This document shows, piece by piece, positions 9,102-18,255 of a stretch of 64,000 bases of DNA. The translations under genes and the position numbers were made by a program. The stretch is from BOG-1155 sp050012495 (GTDB lineage Bacteria; Desulfobacterota; Syntrophorhabdia; Syntrophorhabdales; WCHB1-27), in assembly GCA_050012495.1 (NCBI GenBank), contig JBEKHB010000001.1, positions 62,001 through 126,000 of the forward strand, in the 5' to 3' direction. Numbering within the stretch: position 1 is the first letter of the stretch; every line of letters starts with the position of its first letter. The notes under the pieces are model-generated. The model saw only the letters and a list, made by a program, of their open reading frames with translations, had not been told where the DNA came from and searched no databases.

Positions 9102-10282
9102 CCTCGATGAAAAAAGACCACCGCCCGAGGATAGCGTATATGGTCACACCGGTGACCTTTGGCGGCTGCGAACGGGTGAGCATGAACTATTTGAGGGTCG
9201 CCGACAGAGAGAGGTTCGATATCACCCCAATCCTGTTCATCCGTCCGTGGGAGGATGAGCCCCTTTTTGCGGCTGAGCTGAGAAGCATGGGCTACTCCTT
9301 CCATTCAGTCCCTGTCGGCATGACGCTGACGGGAGACTACCTTCGCTTTGCCCGTGCCGTCAGGATGGTTCTCGCCATACTCCGGCTGCACAAAATGGAT
9401 CTGCTCCACACTCACGGCTACTTTGCCGACATTGCCGGCTGCATCGCGTCCCGGATCACACGACTTCCGCACATTGCCACCTCTCACGGGTTCATCAATA
9501 CAGAGAAAAAATTGCGCTTCTACAACCGCATCGACTGCCTCGCTCTCAGGTTCAGCGAGAGAATAATCGCCGTGTCGGAGGGCATACGTCACGACCTCGT
9601 CCACACTGGTGTCCGTCCTGAACGGATCACCGTGATACCGAACACGGTCGGCGCCGGTACCCCGGTTAACGGCAACGGCAGGGTCAGGCAGCTTCTCGGG
9701 CTTGGCAGGGAGGAAACAATTGCCGGATACGCGGGCAGGCTGAGCGTCGAAAAAGGGTTGGCCTATCTGCTGGAAGCGGTCAGCATCCTGAAAAGCCGGG
9801 GCGAGAAGTTCAGGCTCCTTATCCTTGGGGACGGTCCGGAACGGGGTGTGCTTGAGGAGATGACCCGGATGAAGGGCATTGCGGACATGGTGATCTTTGC
9901 GGGTTTCCAGGCTGACGTTGAAGAATGGCTCGGCAGTACAGACATCTTTGTCCTCCCCTCCTTGACCGAAGGCGCTCCGATGGCCCTCCTGGAAGCCATG
10001 TCCCTGGGACTTCCCGTACTCGCGACGGCAGTCGGAGGTGTGCCCCTCATGGTAGAGCATGGAGTAAACGGCTTGCTTGCCGCCCCCGGCGACCCGCAAA
10101 GCCTTTCCGAGGGGCTTTCCCTGCTCCTCCGCGATCCACCTTTTCGCAGAAAATTGGGCCGGGCGGCGCTCGACTTCACGAACGCCCATTGCGACATCAT
10201 TGGCTGGCGGGAACGGATAGAAAATGAGTATGCGTCTCTCCTCACGAGCACATCGACCGTAAGAAAGGCGGCGACTGCATGA
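9098..10282 (+). CDS. Glycosyltransferase family 4
   Basis: GT-B retaining glycosyltransferase of 394 residues. The acceptor half begins RIAYMVTPVTFGGCERVSM. The donor half shows GYAGRLSVEKGLAYLLEAV, LILGDGPERG and VLPSLTEGAPMALLEAMSLG; the E-x7-E pair expected in this family is the EG...LE stretch. Four-base overlaps with both neighbours place it inside one translational chain. It is probably one of the sequential sugar transferases building the repeat unit. Confidence 0.87.
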   Translation: MTSMKKDHRPRIAYMVTPVTFGGCERVSMNYLRVADRERFDITPILFIRPWEDEPLFAAELRSMGYSFHSVPVGMTLTGDYLRFARAVRMVLAILRLHKMDLLHTHGYFADIAGCIASRITRLPHIATSHGFINTEKKLRFYNRIDCLALRFSERIIAVSEGIRHDLVHTGVRPERITVIPNTVGAGTPVNGNGRVRQLLGLGREETIAGYAGRLSVEKGLAYLLEAVSILKSRGEKFRLLILGDGPERGVLEEMTRMKGIADMVIFAGFQADVEEWLGSTDIFVLPSLTEGAPMALLEAMSLGLPVLATAVGGVPLMVEHGVNGLLAAPGDPQSLSEGLSLLLRDPPFRRKLGRAALDFTNAHCDIIGWRERIENEYASLLTSTSTVRKAATA

Positions 10283-11499
10283 GTCTCCAATCCTTCACGT
10301 CAGGCGGGCTCCAGCTCCTTATCGCCGCGCTTGCAGCGTACATCACCGCGAGCACCGGCTACCTTCTGGCCCTCGCCCTTGCTTATCGGGTAGTGCAAGA
10401 ACCGGAAAAGCTCATCGCCCGAAAGACGTACAAATTTGCCGTCCTCGTTCCCGCCCATGACGAAGAGCTTCTCATTTCCGGCCTTTGCGAGAACCTGCGC
10501 GCCCTTGACTATCCTCAGGACCATTACCGGGTCTTTGTTGTCGCCGACAACTGCACGGACAGCACGGCCGAGCGCTGCCGCGTCTATCCGGTGAATCTCC
10601 TCATCAGACGGGACTTGTCAAGAACGGGGAAGGGGCATGCCGTCGCATGGGCCCTGCAGCGGATACCGCTCGACGGCTTTGACGCGGTCTTCCTCATTGA
10701 CGCGGACACCCTTGTAAACAAGCATGTCTTGACCGAGCTCGGCATGCTGCTCGACCGGGGTGAACAGGCCATCCAATGCTGCAACTCCATCGGCAACCGG
10801 GACGAGAGCTGGTTCACCCGCATGCTTTTTGTGTCGCGGACCATCAACAATCTCCTCTACCATCACGCCAAATACAAGCTCGGCCTCTCCTCTCACCTCA
10901 TGGGAACGGGCATGTGCTTCACCGCCGCGTTGATCAAAAAGAAAGGGTGGACAGCGTTCACGATCGGCGAGGACTGGGAATACTCGACACAACTGGCGGA
11001 GGACGGGGTCAGGATAGCCTTTGCAAAGGACGCGGTCGTTCGTCATCAGGAATCGAGATCGCTTCACCAGGCAACGAGCCAACGGTTGCGGTGGTCCAGG
11101 GGCCGATTTTATGTTTCCGCGAAATTCGGCACAAGGTTGTTCTGGAGGGGGCTTTCGAGAAGGGACCCGATTCTCTTCGATGCCTCCCTCCCTCTTATCT
11201 TCCCCAATTATTCTTTGCTGGCAAACCTGACATGCCTGACCCTGATGCTCTGTCTGCTCCTGCCCCCAGGCGCCTTCAAACTCCCTGCCCTGGTCCTGGC
11301 ACTTGGCCTCATCGCAGGGCAGGCTATCCTCTTCATTGCGGGGGTGTACCTCGCGGGGTCGTGGGCGACCACGTGTAAGGCCCTGTTGTATGTCCCACTC
11401 TTTCTGTCCTGGAAGTTCCTCATCGACTTCCTGAGCATCACGGGGTTGTACAACGGCAAAAAATGGGTAAGGACCAAAAGATACGCCGTAAAAGAATAG
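10279..11499 (+). CDS. Membrane glycosyltransferase family 2 (processive-synthase-like)
   Basis: A GT-A fold transferase of 406 residues with one N-terminal and about three C-terminal membrane helices. Motifs in order: FAVLVPAHDEE, VVADNCTDSTAERC, FLIDADTLVN (D-x-D), IGEDWEYSTQLAEDGVRI and QRLRWSRGRF (QxxRW). The last motif is shared with processive synthases such as cellulose and hyaluronan synthases. The start overlaps the upstream stop by four bases. Confidence 0.87.
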   Translation: MSLQSFTSGGLQLLIAALAAYITASTGYLLALALAYRVVQEPEKLIARKTYKFAVLVPAHDEELLISGLCENLRALDYPQDHYRVFVVADNCTDSTAERCRVYPVNLLIRRDLSRTGKGHAVAWALQRIPLDGFDAVFLIDADTLVNKHVLTELGMLLDRGEQAIQCCNSIGNRDESWFTRMLFVSRTINNLLYHHAKYKLGLSSHLMGTGMCFTAALIKKKGWTAFTIGEDWEYSTQLAEDGVRIAFAKDAVVRHQESRSLHQATSQRLRWSRGRFYVSAKFGTRLFWRGLSRRDPILFDASLPLIFPNYSLLANLTCLTLMLCLLLPPGAFKLPALVLALGLIAGQAILFIAGVYLAGSWATTCKALLYVPLFLSWKFLIDFLSITGLYNGKKWVRTKRYAVKE

Positions 11500-11516
11500 A
11501 CGGAAAAACAACAGAC

Positions 11517-12665
11517 ATGACCGGAAACGGCAAAAAAATCAATCTCCTTTTTGTGCTGCTTCAGATGGCAACCGGCGGGGCCGAAAAGGTGGCCCTCACG
11601 ATCGCGGAACACCTCGACCGGTCACTCTTCAGGGTCCATGTTGCCGGCTTTGAAGGCGGCGCTTTAAGGGACAGATTCAGCGAGGTGAGCGAGGCCGTCT
11701 TCCAGGTTCCGAGAAGAAATGGCCGGGATCTGAAGACAGTGCTTCTTCTCTCCAGGATCATCCGGGAAAACCATATCGACGTCATAAACTGCCATCATTA
11801 CGCCGCCTTCTTCTATAGCTGGCTCGCGGCCCGGCTGGCGCGTGCGGGCACGATCGTCTACACCGAGCATTCAGCCGGTGAAGTGGAGGATATCCGCCAT
11901 ATTCACAAATTCCTGTGCAGCTCCCTATTCTTTAAGAAAACCGGTGCGATAGTGGGCGTTTCCCGGGAGATTGGCGACGCCTTCAGCACCAGGTTTCCCG
12001 GGCACGGGAGGTTGGTGACGTCCATCCCGAATGGGATCGACGTGCAGAAATTTGCAGGTACGGGCAGGAGAGAGCAGGTACGGAACGCTTTCGGGATCGC
12101 GCCGGATGATTTTTTGATAGGGACAATCGCGAACTTCCGCCGCGTAAAAAACCACCTCTGTCTCTTGCGGGCGTTCACTCTCCTGGGGGCGGCCCGTCCC
12201 GGGACCCGGCTCGTCTTCGTGGGCAGGGGTTATGCGGACGACGGGGAAAACTCGGAGAAAGAGGTGAGAGATTACGTGCAAACCTATGGATTGGAAGACC
12301 GGGTTCTCTTCGCCGGATACCGGGAAGATATAGCCGACATTCTCGAATCACTCGACCTTTTCTGTCTTCCGTCGGTCTCGGAAGGTCTCCCCGTCAGCGT
12401 CCTCGAAGCCATGGCCGCAGGCGTCCCCGTAGTGGGAAGTGACGTGCGGGGCATAAGAGAAGTAGTGCGCCACGGCCGCACGGGACTTCTCTTCCCCTCG
12501 AACGATGCGACGAGCCTCGCCCGCGCCATCGAAAGCCTGATAGGAGACGTGCGGACGCGAACCCGCCTCACGGAAGAAGCTTTTTCCTACGTGCGGCTGG
12601 AGCACGACCTGCGGCCATGGATCGCACGATACGAAAACCTTTTCCAAGGGTCCTTTCATGCGTAA
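11517..12665 (+). CDS. Glycosyltransferase family 4
   Basis: GT-B transferase of 382 residues. Seen: INLLFVLLQMATGGAEKVAL at the N-terminus, SIPNGIDVQKF, GTIANFRRVKNHL, FCLPSVSEGLPVSVLEAMAA and VVGSDVRGIREVV. The ATG at 11517 is chosen because it lies 17 bases after the previous stop and directly before the conserved first strand. An in-frame ATG at 11463 would overlap the GT2 gene and add a basic, non-conserved stretch. Confidence 0.86.
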   Translation: MTGNGKKINLLFVLLQMATGGAEKVALTIAEHLDRSLFRVHVAGFEGGALRDRFSEVSEAVFQVPRRNGRDLKTVLLLSRIIRENHIDVINCHHYAAFFYSWLAARLARAGTIVYTEHSAGEVEDIRHIHKFLCSSLFFKKTGAIVGVSREIGDAFSTRFPGHGRLVTSIPNGIDVQKFAGTGRREQVRNAFGIAPDDFLIGTIANFRRVKNHLCLLRAFTLLGAARPGTRLVFVGRGYADDGENSEKEVRDYVQTYGLEDRVLFAGYREDIADILESLDLFCLPSVSEGLPVSVLEAMAAGVPVVGSDVRGIREVVRHGRTGLLFPSNDATSLARAIESLIGDVRTRTRLTEEAFSYVRLEHDLRPWIARYENLFQGSFHA

Positions 12666-12814
12666 AACCCCCGAAAGCGGCAGAGCATCAACCTCCTTCA
12701 CCCTACAAACGGCATGTATCCACCGCACCAAAGCTCCGCCTATCTGTTGTCCGGGCATACGACATATGCGACAAGACCGGAAAGTCCTGCCCTTCGCGCG
12801 ATAAAGGAGATGAT

Positions 12815-14761
12815 ATGTGCGGTATCTTTGGAATAGTAGGCGACGCTCCTCTCGAAGCACAGCTCAGGCGCTCACTCGCCACGCTGAGCCATCGCGGCCC
12901 CGACGGCAGCGGGATCTTTGTCTCGCCCGGTGTAGGGCTCGGCCATCGCAGACTGAGCATCATCGATCTGGAAGGCGGCACGCAGCCCATGTTCAACGAG
13001 GACCGCACCAAGTGCGTTGTCTTCAATGGAGAGATTTACAATTTCCCGGAGCTGAGGAACGAGCTGCGTGCCAAAGGTCATCGCTTCACCACCAGGAGCG
13101 ATACGGAGACCATCCTTCATGCCTACGAGGAGTGGGGAGAAGCCTGCGTCGAGCGGATGGCGGGCATGTTCGCCTTCGCCATATGGGATGAGAGAGAAAA
13201 GGTGCTCTTCCTGGCGCGGGACCGTCTGGGCATCAAACCACTCTTCGTCGCGGATTACGGAGGCAGGTTCTATTTTGCCTCGGAAATCAAAGCCATCCTC
13301 GCTGACCCGGCTTTCCCCAGAGATATGGACTATACAGGGGTCGCCTGCTACTTTTCCCTATCTTACATTCCGGCGCCCCTGACCGTTTTCCGCCGCATAA
13401 GAAAGCTCCTGCCGGGGCATACCCTGACCTTGCGCGATGGCCGGGCACGCACCAGAAAGTATTGGGATATCCATTACATCCCGAATAGGGACCGGAGCGA
13501 GGCGAGCACTATTGAAGAGCTGATGGCGCTGCTCGGCCATGCGGTCCAAAGCCACTTGATAAGCGACGTGCCCATAGGCGCCTTTCTAAGCGGAGGGGTG
13601 GATTCGAGCACCGGGGTTGCCCTGATGAGCAGATTCAGCACCCAGCCCGTCAATACCTTCTGCATCGGCTTTGGCGGGAGCACCGGCAGCTACCTTGACG
13701 AGCGCGGATACGCAAGAATGGTGGCGGAGCGGTACAGGACGAACCACCGGGAGCACGAAGTCGAGCCGGCAGTAGCGAGCCTCATCGACACCATGGTGCG
13801 GGCCTTCGATGAGCCCTTCGCCGACGACTCCGCCATTCCTTCCTATTTCGTATGCGGCGTGGCCCGTCAGGATGTGACGGTGGCCCTCTCAGGCCTCGGC
13901 GGCGACGAGGCATTCGCGGGATACGAGCGATATTTGGGGATGAAATTGAGACGGGCTTACAGGAAGATACCCGCGTTCTTAAGGGAAAACATGATCAGGC
14001 AGGCCGTCGAAGCGCTTTCGGAGGCGCCGGGCGGACATTATACGGTGAACCACATGAAGCGTTTTGTCCGGTCGGCATCCCTTCAGCCTGATCAATCGTA
14101 TTACGGATGCCTGAGCATCCTGAATGACAGGATCGAAGGCGCCTTCTTTTCCGACCCGGCGGCGTTTAGGCCTCATCTCCAGGCATGCCGCGACATGATC
14201 TCCGGCTATTTCAACAGTGACTGCGTCTCCGGCGCTGAAGATTCTCTTGACAGGGCTTTCTACTGCGACATAAAAACCTACCTGCCCGAGGATATCCTTG
14301 CGGTGACGGATAGAATGAGCATGCACCATGCCCTGGAGGTGCGCGTTCCCTTTCTGGACCACAAATTTCTGGAGTTCTGCGCTACCGTCCCGCCTGAATT
14401 GAAAATCAAGGGGCTCGCAAAAAAACACCTCTTGAAAAAAGCGGTCGCCCCTCTTCTGCCGAAAGAGGTCCTGTCCCACCGCAAACAAGGGTTCGTAGGG
14501 CCGATGACCATGTGGCTCAAGAACGATTTAAAGTCCTACACGCTGGAGGCGCTGTCGAAGGAGAACCTGGACAAGCATGGAATCATAAACTACAGGACGA
14601 TCAGGCAGGTTATGGACGAGCATTTCTCCGGCAGGGAGATACACGATACCCTGATCTGGGCTGCCCTCATGTTTCAGAAATGGTTCGACCTTTACATCGA
14701 GCAGGCATTGCCCGGCAACACGGCCCGGGAAGAAGCTGAAGGCCGTCTCGCGGTTGCGTAG
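12815..14761 (+). CDS. Asparagine synthetase B-like amidotransferase, XrtA-system type
   Basis: Glutamine-hydrolysing amidotransferase of 648 residues. Met1 is followed by Cys2 (MCGIFGIVG), the N-terminal nucleophile after Met removal. The glutaminase domain continues with SHRGPDGSG, RLSIIDL and FNGEIYNF. The synthetase domain has the pyrophosphate loop FLSGGVDSSTG near residue 260 and LSGLGGDEAFAGY. An AAAGGAG six bases upstream fixes the start; the reading frame stays open for 66 codons upstream, which are not used. In polysaccharide clusters this family probably amidates a sugar acid rather than making asparagine. Confidence 0.88.
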   Translation: MCGIFGIVGDAPLEAQLRRSLATLSHRGPDGSGIFVSPGVGLGHRRLSIIDLEGGTQPMFNEDRTKCVVFNGEIYNFPELRNELRAKGHRFTTRSDTETILHAYEEWGEACVERMAGMFAFAIWDEREKVLFLARDRLGIKPLFVADYGGRFYFASEIKAILADPAFPRDMDYTGVACYFSLSYIPAPLTVFRRIRKLLPGHTLTLRDGRARTRKYWDIHYIPNRDRSEASTIEELMALLGHAVQSHLISDVPIGAFLSGGVDSSTGVALMSRFSTQPVNTFCIGFGGSTGSYLDERGYARMVAERYRTNHREHEVEPAVASLIDTMVRAFDEPFADDSAIPSYFVCGVARQDVTVALSGLGGDEAFAGYERYLGMKLRRAYRKIPAFLRENMIRQAVEALSEAPGGHYTVNHMKRFVRSASLQPDQSYYGCLSILNDRIEGAFFSDPAAFRPHLQACRDMISGYFNSDCVSGAEDSLDRAFYCDIKTYLPEDILAVTDRMSMHHALEVRVPFLDHKFLEFCATVPPELKIKGLAKKHLLKKAVAPLLPKEVLSHRKQGFVGPMTMWLKNDLKSYTLEALSKENLDKHGIINYRTIRQVMDEHFSGREIHDTLIWAALMFQKWFDLYIEQALPGNTAREEAEGRLAVA

Positions 14762-14796
14762 ATGAGCCGCCTCAGTCTGCCCCTGAAGGAGATCAC

Positions 14797-16044
14797 ATGC
14801 ACATAAGAGCCATGGAAAAAATTGCTCTATATGCGGAGTATCTGCGGCTGCCTTCCGCCCTCAGAAGCGAATTCCGAAAGGATTTGAGGGAGCCGGGCGA
14901 AAGCGACCCGGGTGCGGAGACGGTGATTGACCTTGGGGTGGAATGGCTTTACCGTGCGCAGGACTACTCGGCATCCGGGGATGGGGGAGTCGCCCGACAC
15001 TTCGAGCTCCTGCGGGGTTGGGACGGCTCTTATCCCGAAACCACCGGCTACATTATCCCCACCCTGCTTAATTACGCGAAGGTGTTCGAAAAACAGGAGG
15101 CCCTGGGCAGGGCGCGCCGGATGCTCGATTGGCTCGTTTCCATTCAGTTCCCCGACGGCGGGTTTCAGGGAGGCGCCATAGGCTCACGACCCCGGATGCC
15201 CGTCACCTTCAATACGGGCCAGATACTGCTCGGCCTGGCTGCGGGAGTTCAGCAATTCGGAAGCGTCTACCTGGACAGCATGATACGGGCGGCAGACTGG
15301 CTGGCGAAAACTCAGGACCGGGACGGTTGTTGGCGAACGCACTCGACTCCCTTCGCAATAGAGGGAGAAAAATCATACGAGACACATGTCGCATGGGGCC
15401 TCTTCGAAGCAGCCCGTCTCGAACCGGGAAGGGGGTATGGCGAAGCCGGCATGAGGAATGCCTCCTGGGCCCTCACGTGTCAGCGGGAAGACGGGTGGTT
15501 CGAAAAATGTTGTCTCACCGACCCTTCCAGGCCGTTGACCCACACCCTCGGATATACCCTGAGAGGACTCGTGGAAGCCTACAGGTTTTCCCGCGACGAC
15601 CGTCTGCTGAAGGCGTGCGTCAAAACCGCGGACGCCTTGGCGAGGATGGTCAGGGAAGACGGTTTCCTCACCGGGCGGTTTTCTCGCGGCTTTAAGCCTG
15701 CCGTATCCTGGTCGTGCCTCACGGGCAGTGCGCAAATCAGTTGCTGCTGGCTTATTCTCTATGGAATAACGAGGCTGGAAAGATACAGGGATGCCGCCCT
15801 GAGGGTAAACCGCTTTCTCAGGCGGACCATTGCTGTCGGGGGGCCGCCCGACACGCGGGGCGCCTTGAAAGGCTCTTTCCCTGTGTTCGGTGATTATTGC
15901 AGGTACCAGTATCCCAACTGGAGCACAAAATTCCTTATCGATGCACACATGCTTGAGCTCGCTTCCGCGAATAAACCCGGCGGGGCCGACGAGGTCCGCC
16001 CGGCTCGAAGAGGCTCGAGACAAATGGAGCCGCTACGTGGGTAA
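14797..16044 (+). CDS. Alpha/alpha-toroid protein (terpenoid-cyclase/lyase-like fold), function unknown
   Basis: A protein of 415 residues built of repeated helical hairpins with the motif W-L...Q..DG-F/W (RMLDWLVSIQFPDGGFQGG, DWLAKTQDRDGCW, WALTCQREDGWF). This is the pattern of alpha6/alpha6-toroid proteins such as prenyltransferases and polysaccharide lyases. No signal peptide is visible. A GAAGGAG six bases upstream supports this ATG. Proteins of this type occur in exopolysaccharide loci; a role in modifying or hydrolysing the glycan is a guess. Confidence 0.65.
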   Translation: MHIRAMEKIALYAEYLRLPSALRSEFRKDLREPGESDPGAETVIDLGVEWLYRAQDYSASGDGGVARHFELLRGWDGSYPETTGYIIPTLLNYAKVFEKQEALGRARRMLDWLVSIQFPDGGFQGGAIGSRPRMPVTFNTGQILLGLAAGVQQFGSVYLDSMIRAADWLAKTQDRDGCWRTHSTPFAIEGEKSYETHVAWGLFEAARLEPGRGYGEAGMRNASWALTCQREDGWFEKCCLTDPSRPLTHTLGYTLRGLVEAYRFSRDDRLLKACVKTADALARMVREDGFLTGRFSRGFKPAVSWSCLTGSAQISCCWLILYGITRLERYRDAALRVNRFLRRTIAVGGPPDTRGALKGSFPVFGDYCRYQYPNWSTKFLIDAHMLELASANKPGGADEVRPARRGSRQMEPLRG

Positions 16045-17053
16045 GTTTCTTGAGGGGCGGCAAAAATACGGCTTCCTGCGCTATAGCCGCAGGGTGCTGG
16101 CCAAGCAGACCGAGAAATTGTTCTTCCGCCTGGACAAGCATGCACTCGTCACCTCGTTTCACGAAGTCGGGATCAAAGGGGGCGACAAAGTTTTCGCGCA
16201 CGTTTCGATGAACCGGATGGGTTATATCGAAGGGGGGGCAGAGACGGTAATCAGGGCCCTGATGGAGGCTGTGGGCAGCCGGGGGTCGATATTCATGCCC
16301 TCTTTCCCTATGGTCGGATCGATGGAAAGTTACCTGAACAGCGGCTGCGTCTTCGATGTGAGACAGACACCGTCTCAAATGGGAGTGGTATCTGAAACTT
16401 TCAGAAAATGGGAAGGCGTGATTAGAAGCCTTCACCCCACGAATTCCGTAGCCGGTTGGGGCAAGGATGTAGAATGCTTTCTCCGGGACCATCATAAATC
16501 TCCCACCCCTTTCGGTCATGACACACCTTTTGGGCGCGCAGCGGAGTGCGACGACACATATGTGCTTATGATGGAGACCCACATTCATAGCCTGCTCCAC
16601 CATTTGCAGGAAAGGACCGAGTTTCCCAATCTTTTTCTCCCGGGCGTCAAGGAGGTCCCCGTTATCGGATGGAACAGCGATCAAAAGATAGTCTCCACCA
16701 GGGCAATGCGACCCCGGACTCCCTATTTCATCGCAATCCCGTCATCCCGGGCGGAGACCTGCGCGTGGGTTATACTCCACGACTTTGCCCTTATCTTCCC
16801 TCACCGCCGTCTCAGCGAGCTGAAGGGGATGGGATACCTTCTTGACGGTTATCCGGGGCTTTTGACAAGAAGAGCACAATTGGAGCGGGCGGGTATCTTC
16901 CGGTCCTTGAGGGTCGGGAGAGGTGAGATAGGACTGCTCCATATACGCGGGTTCTTAAGAGAAATAGAGCCCGAGCTGCAAGGTCTCTTGCGCGAATTCT
17001 CGCCCTGCTACAACGCCGATGAGATTGATGCCCTCGATCTCCCCTATTCTTAG
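16037..17053 (+). CDS. AAC(3)-family N-acetyltransferase
   Basis: Aminoglycoside 3-N-acetyltransferase-like protein of 338 residues. Seen: KVFAHVSMNRMGYIEGGAE, GSIFMPSFPM, SLHPTNSVAGWG and a FGHDTPFG active-site region. In this setting it most likely acetylates an amino sugar of the polysaccharide, not an antibiotic. The GTG at 16037 overlaps the toroid-protein stop by eight bases and has TGGAG upstream. An earlier in-frame ATG would overlap that gene by more than 150 bases and adds a non-conserved stretch. Confidence 0.78.
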   Translation: MGKFLEGRQKYGFLRYSRRVLAKQTEKLFFRLDKHALVTSFHEVGIKGGDKVFAHVSMNRMGYIEGGAETVIRALMEAVGSRGSIFMPSFPMVGSMESYLNSGCVFDVRQTPSQMGVVSETFRKWEGVIRSLHPTNSVAGWGKDVECFLRDHHKSPTPFGHDTPFGRAAECDDTYVLMMETHIHSLLHHLQERTEFPNLFLPGVKEVPVIGWNSDQKIVSTRAMRPRTPYFIAIPSSRAETCAWVILHDFALIFPHRRLSELKGMGYLLDGYPGLLTRRAQLERAGIFRSLRVGRGEIGLLHIRGFLREIEPELQGLLREFSPCYNADEIDALDLPYS

Positions 17054-17057
17054 AGCC

Positions 17058-18176
17058 ATGGAAGCCCTCTTCTTCATACTCATTTTTTTGAGCGCCTACC
17101 CTTTCGTGGTATATCCGGCGGTCCTCCTCCTCATCTCCGGGATCGTCCGTCGTCCGTGGGAGGAGGGGGAGATACGACCGGCAGTCACGATCGTCGTCTC
17201 CGCCCACAACGAAGAGGCGGTGATAGCCCAAAAAGTGCGAAACTGTCTCGACCTCGACTATCCGGAGGGCGCAATCGACATCATCGTTGTCTCCGACGGG
17301 TCGACAGACAGGACCGACGAAATCGTCTCCTCTATAAAGGACCACCGCGTCAGCCTGGCTGTCTTCCCGCGGCTCGGCAAGACAGCGTGCCTCAACAGGG
17401 TCGTCCCGTCCGCCCGCGGTGAGATATGCGTTTTTACCGACGCAAATTCCATGTTCCCTCCCCATGCCCTCGCAACCGTGGTCGGGAGCCTCAAAGATCC
17501 GACGGTCGGGGCCGTCACGGGATGGACGGAATACGTGAACCCGGAAAACGGGAGGGCCGTGACGGGACTCTACTCCGGATTCGAGCGATGGATGAAGCAC
17601 CGGGAAAGCCTGGCAGGCTCCTGCGTGGGGGCTGACGGCGCCATTTTCGCAGTCCGTAAGAGCCTTTTCCGGGCTTTGAGAGAGGATGATATTAACGATC
17701 TCGTCATCCCCCTGAACGTCCTGAAGGCGGGTAAAAGGGTAGTGATGAATCCAGGCTTTTTTTGCTATGAACAATCGGCGCAAGGGGCCTACGGCGAGTA
17801 CAGGCGCCAGGTAAGGATCACGGCCAGGACGCTCACGGCCCTGCGGAGGAATATGGGCTGCATGAACCCTTTCCGGTTTGGCCTCTTTTCCTTTTTCCTT
17901 ATAAGCCACAAAGGGATGAGACTGACGTTTCCCTTCTTCATGCTTGGCGCTACGGCAGCCTGCGCCCTTCTTTACGAGGGCCCGGGCTTCTTTAAAGTTT
18001 TTTTGTGGTCCCAGGCACTCGCGGTCGTTGTGGCCGCATACGGGCTGCTGCGAAAAACGCAGAATCGATTCATCGGTATCGCAGCTATCTTTCTGCTTAC
18101 GGCTTTTGCCCACCTCGCCGGCTGGCTCCGCATGATCCGGGGGGCATCGGATGTCATATGGCTGCCAAGACACTAA
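17058..18176 (+). CDS. Membrane glycosyltransferase family 2
   Basis: GT-A transferase of 372 residues with an N-terminal helix (ALFFILIFLSAYPFVVYPAV) and at least two C-terminal helices. Seen: TIVVSAHNEEAVI, VVSDGSTDRTDEIV, VFTDANSMFPPHA and ADGAIFAVRKSLF. The ATG at 17058 lies just after the previous stop and before the membrane helix; an in-frame ATG at 17019 is possible. It resembles poly-N-acetylglucosamine synthase-like enzymes. The substrate is unknown. Confidence 0.83.
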   Translation: MEALFFILIFLSAYPFVVYPAVLLLISGIVRRPWEEGEIRPAVTIVVSAHNEEAVIAQKVRNCLDLDYPEGAIDIIVVSDGSTDRTDEIVSSIKDHRVSLAVFPRLGKTACLNRVVPSARGEICVFTDANSMFPPHALATVVGSLKDPTVGAVTGWTEYVNPENGRAVTGLYSGFERWMKHRESLAGSCVGADGAIFAVRKSLFRALREDDINDLVIPLNVLKAGKRVVMNPGFFCYEQSAQGAYGEYRRQVRITARTLTALRRNMGCMNPFRFGLFSFFLISHKGMRLTFPFFMLGATAACALLYEGPGFFKVFLWSQALAVVVAAYGLLRKTQNRFIGIAAIFLLTAFAHLAGWLRMIRGASDVIWLPRH

Positions 18177-18255
18177 AGGGAGAAGGTGATGAAGAATCCT
18201 GGGCCACGAAGAGGGCTCGCATTGAAACCCGCGAAGCCTACCAAAGGAGGATGAC

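Noticed and set aside
15890..16036. Earlier in-frame start of the AAC(3)-like gene
   Set aside because: It would lie wholly inside the toroid-protein gene and encodes a non-conserved stretch; the GTG at 16037 fits the spacing better.
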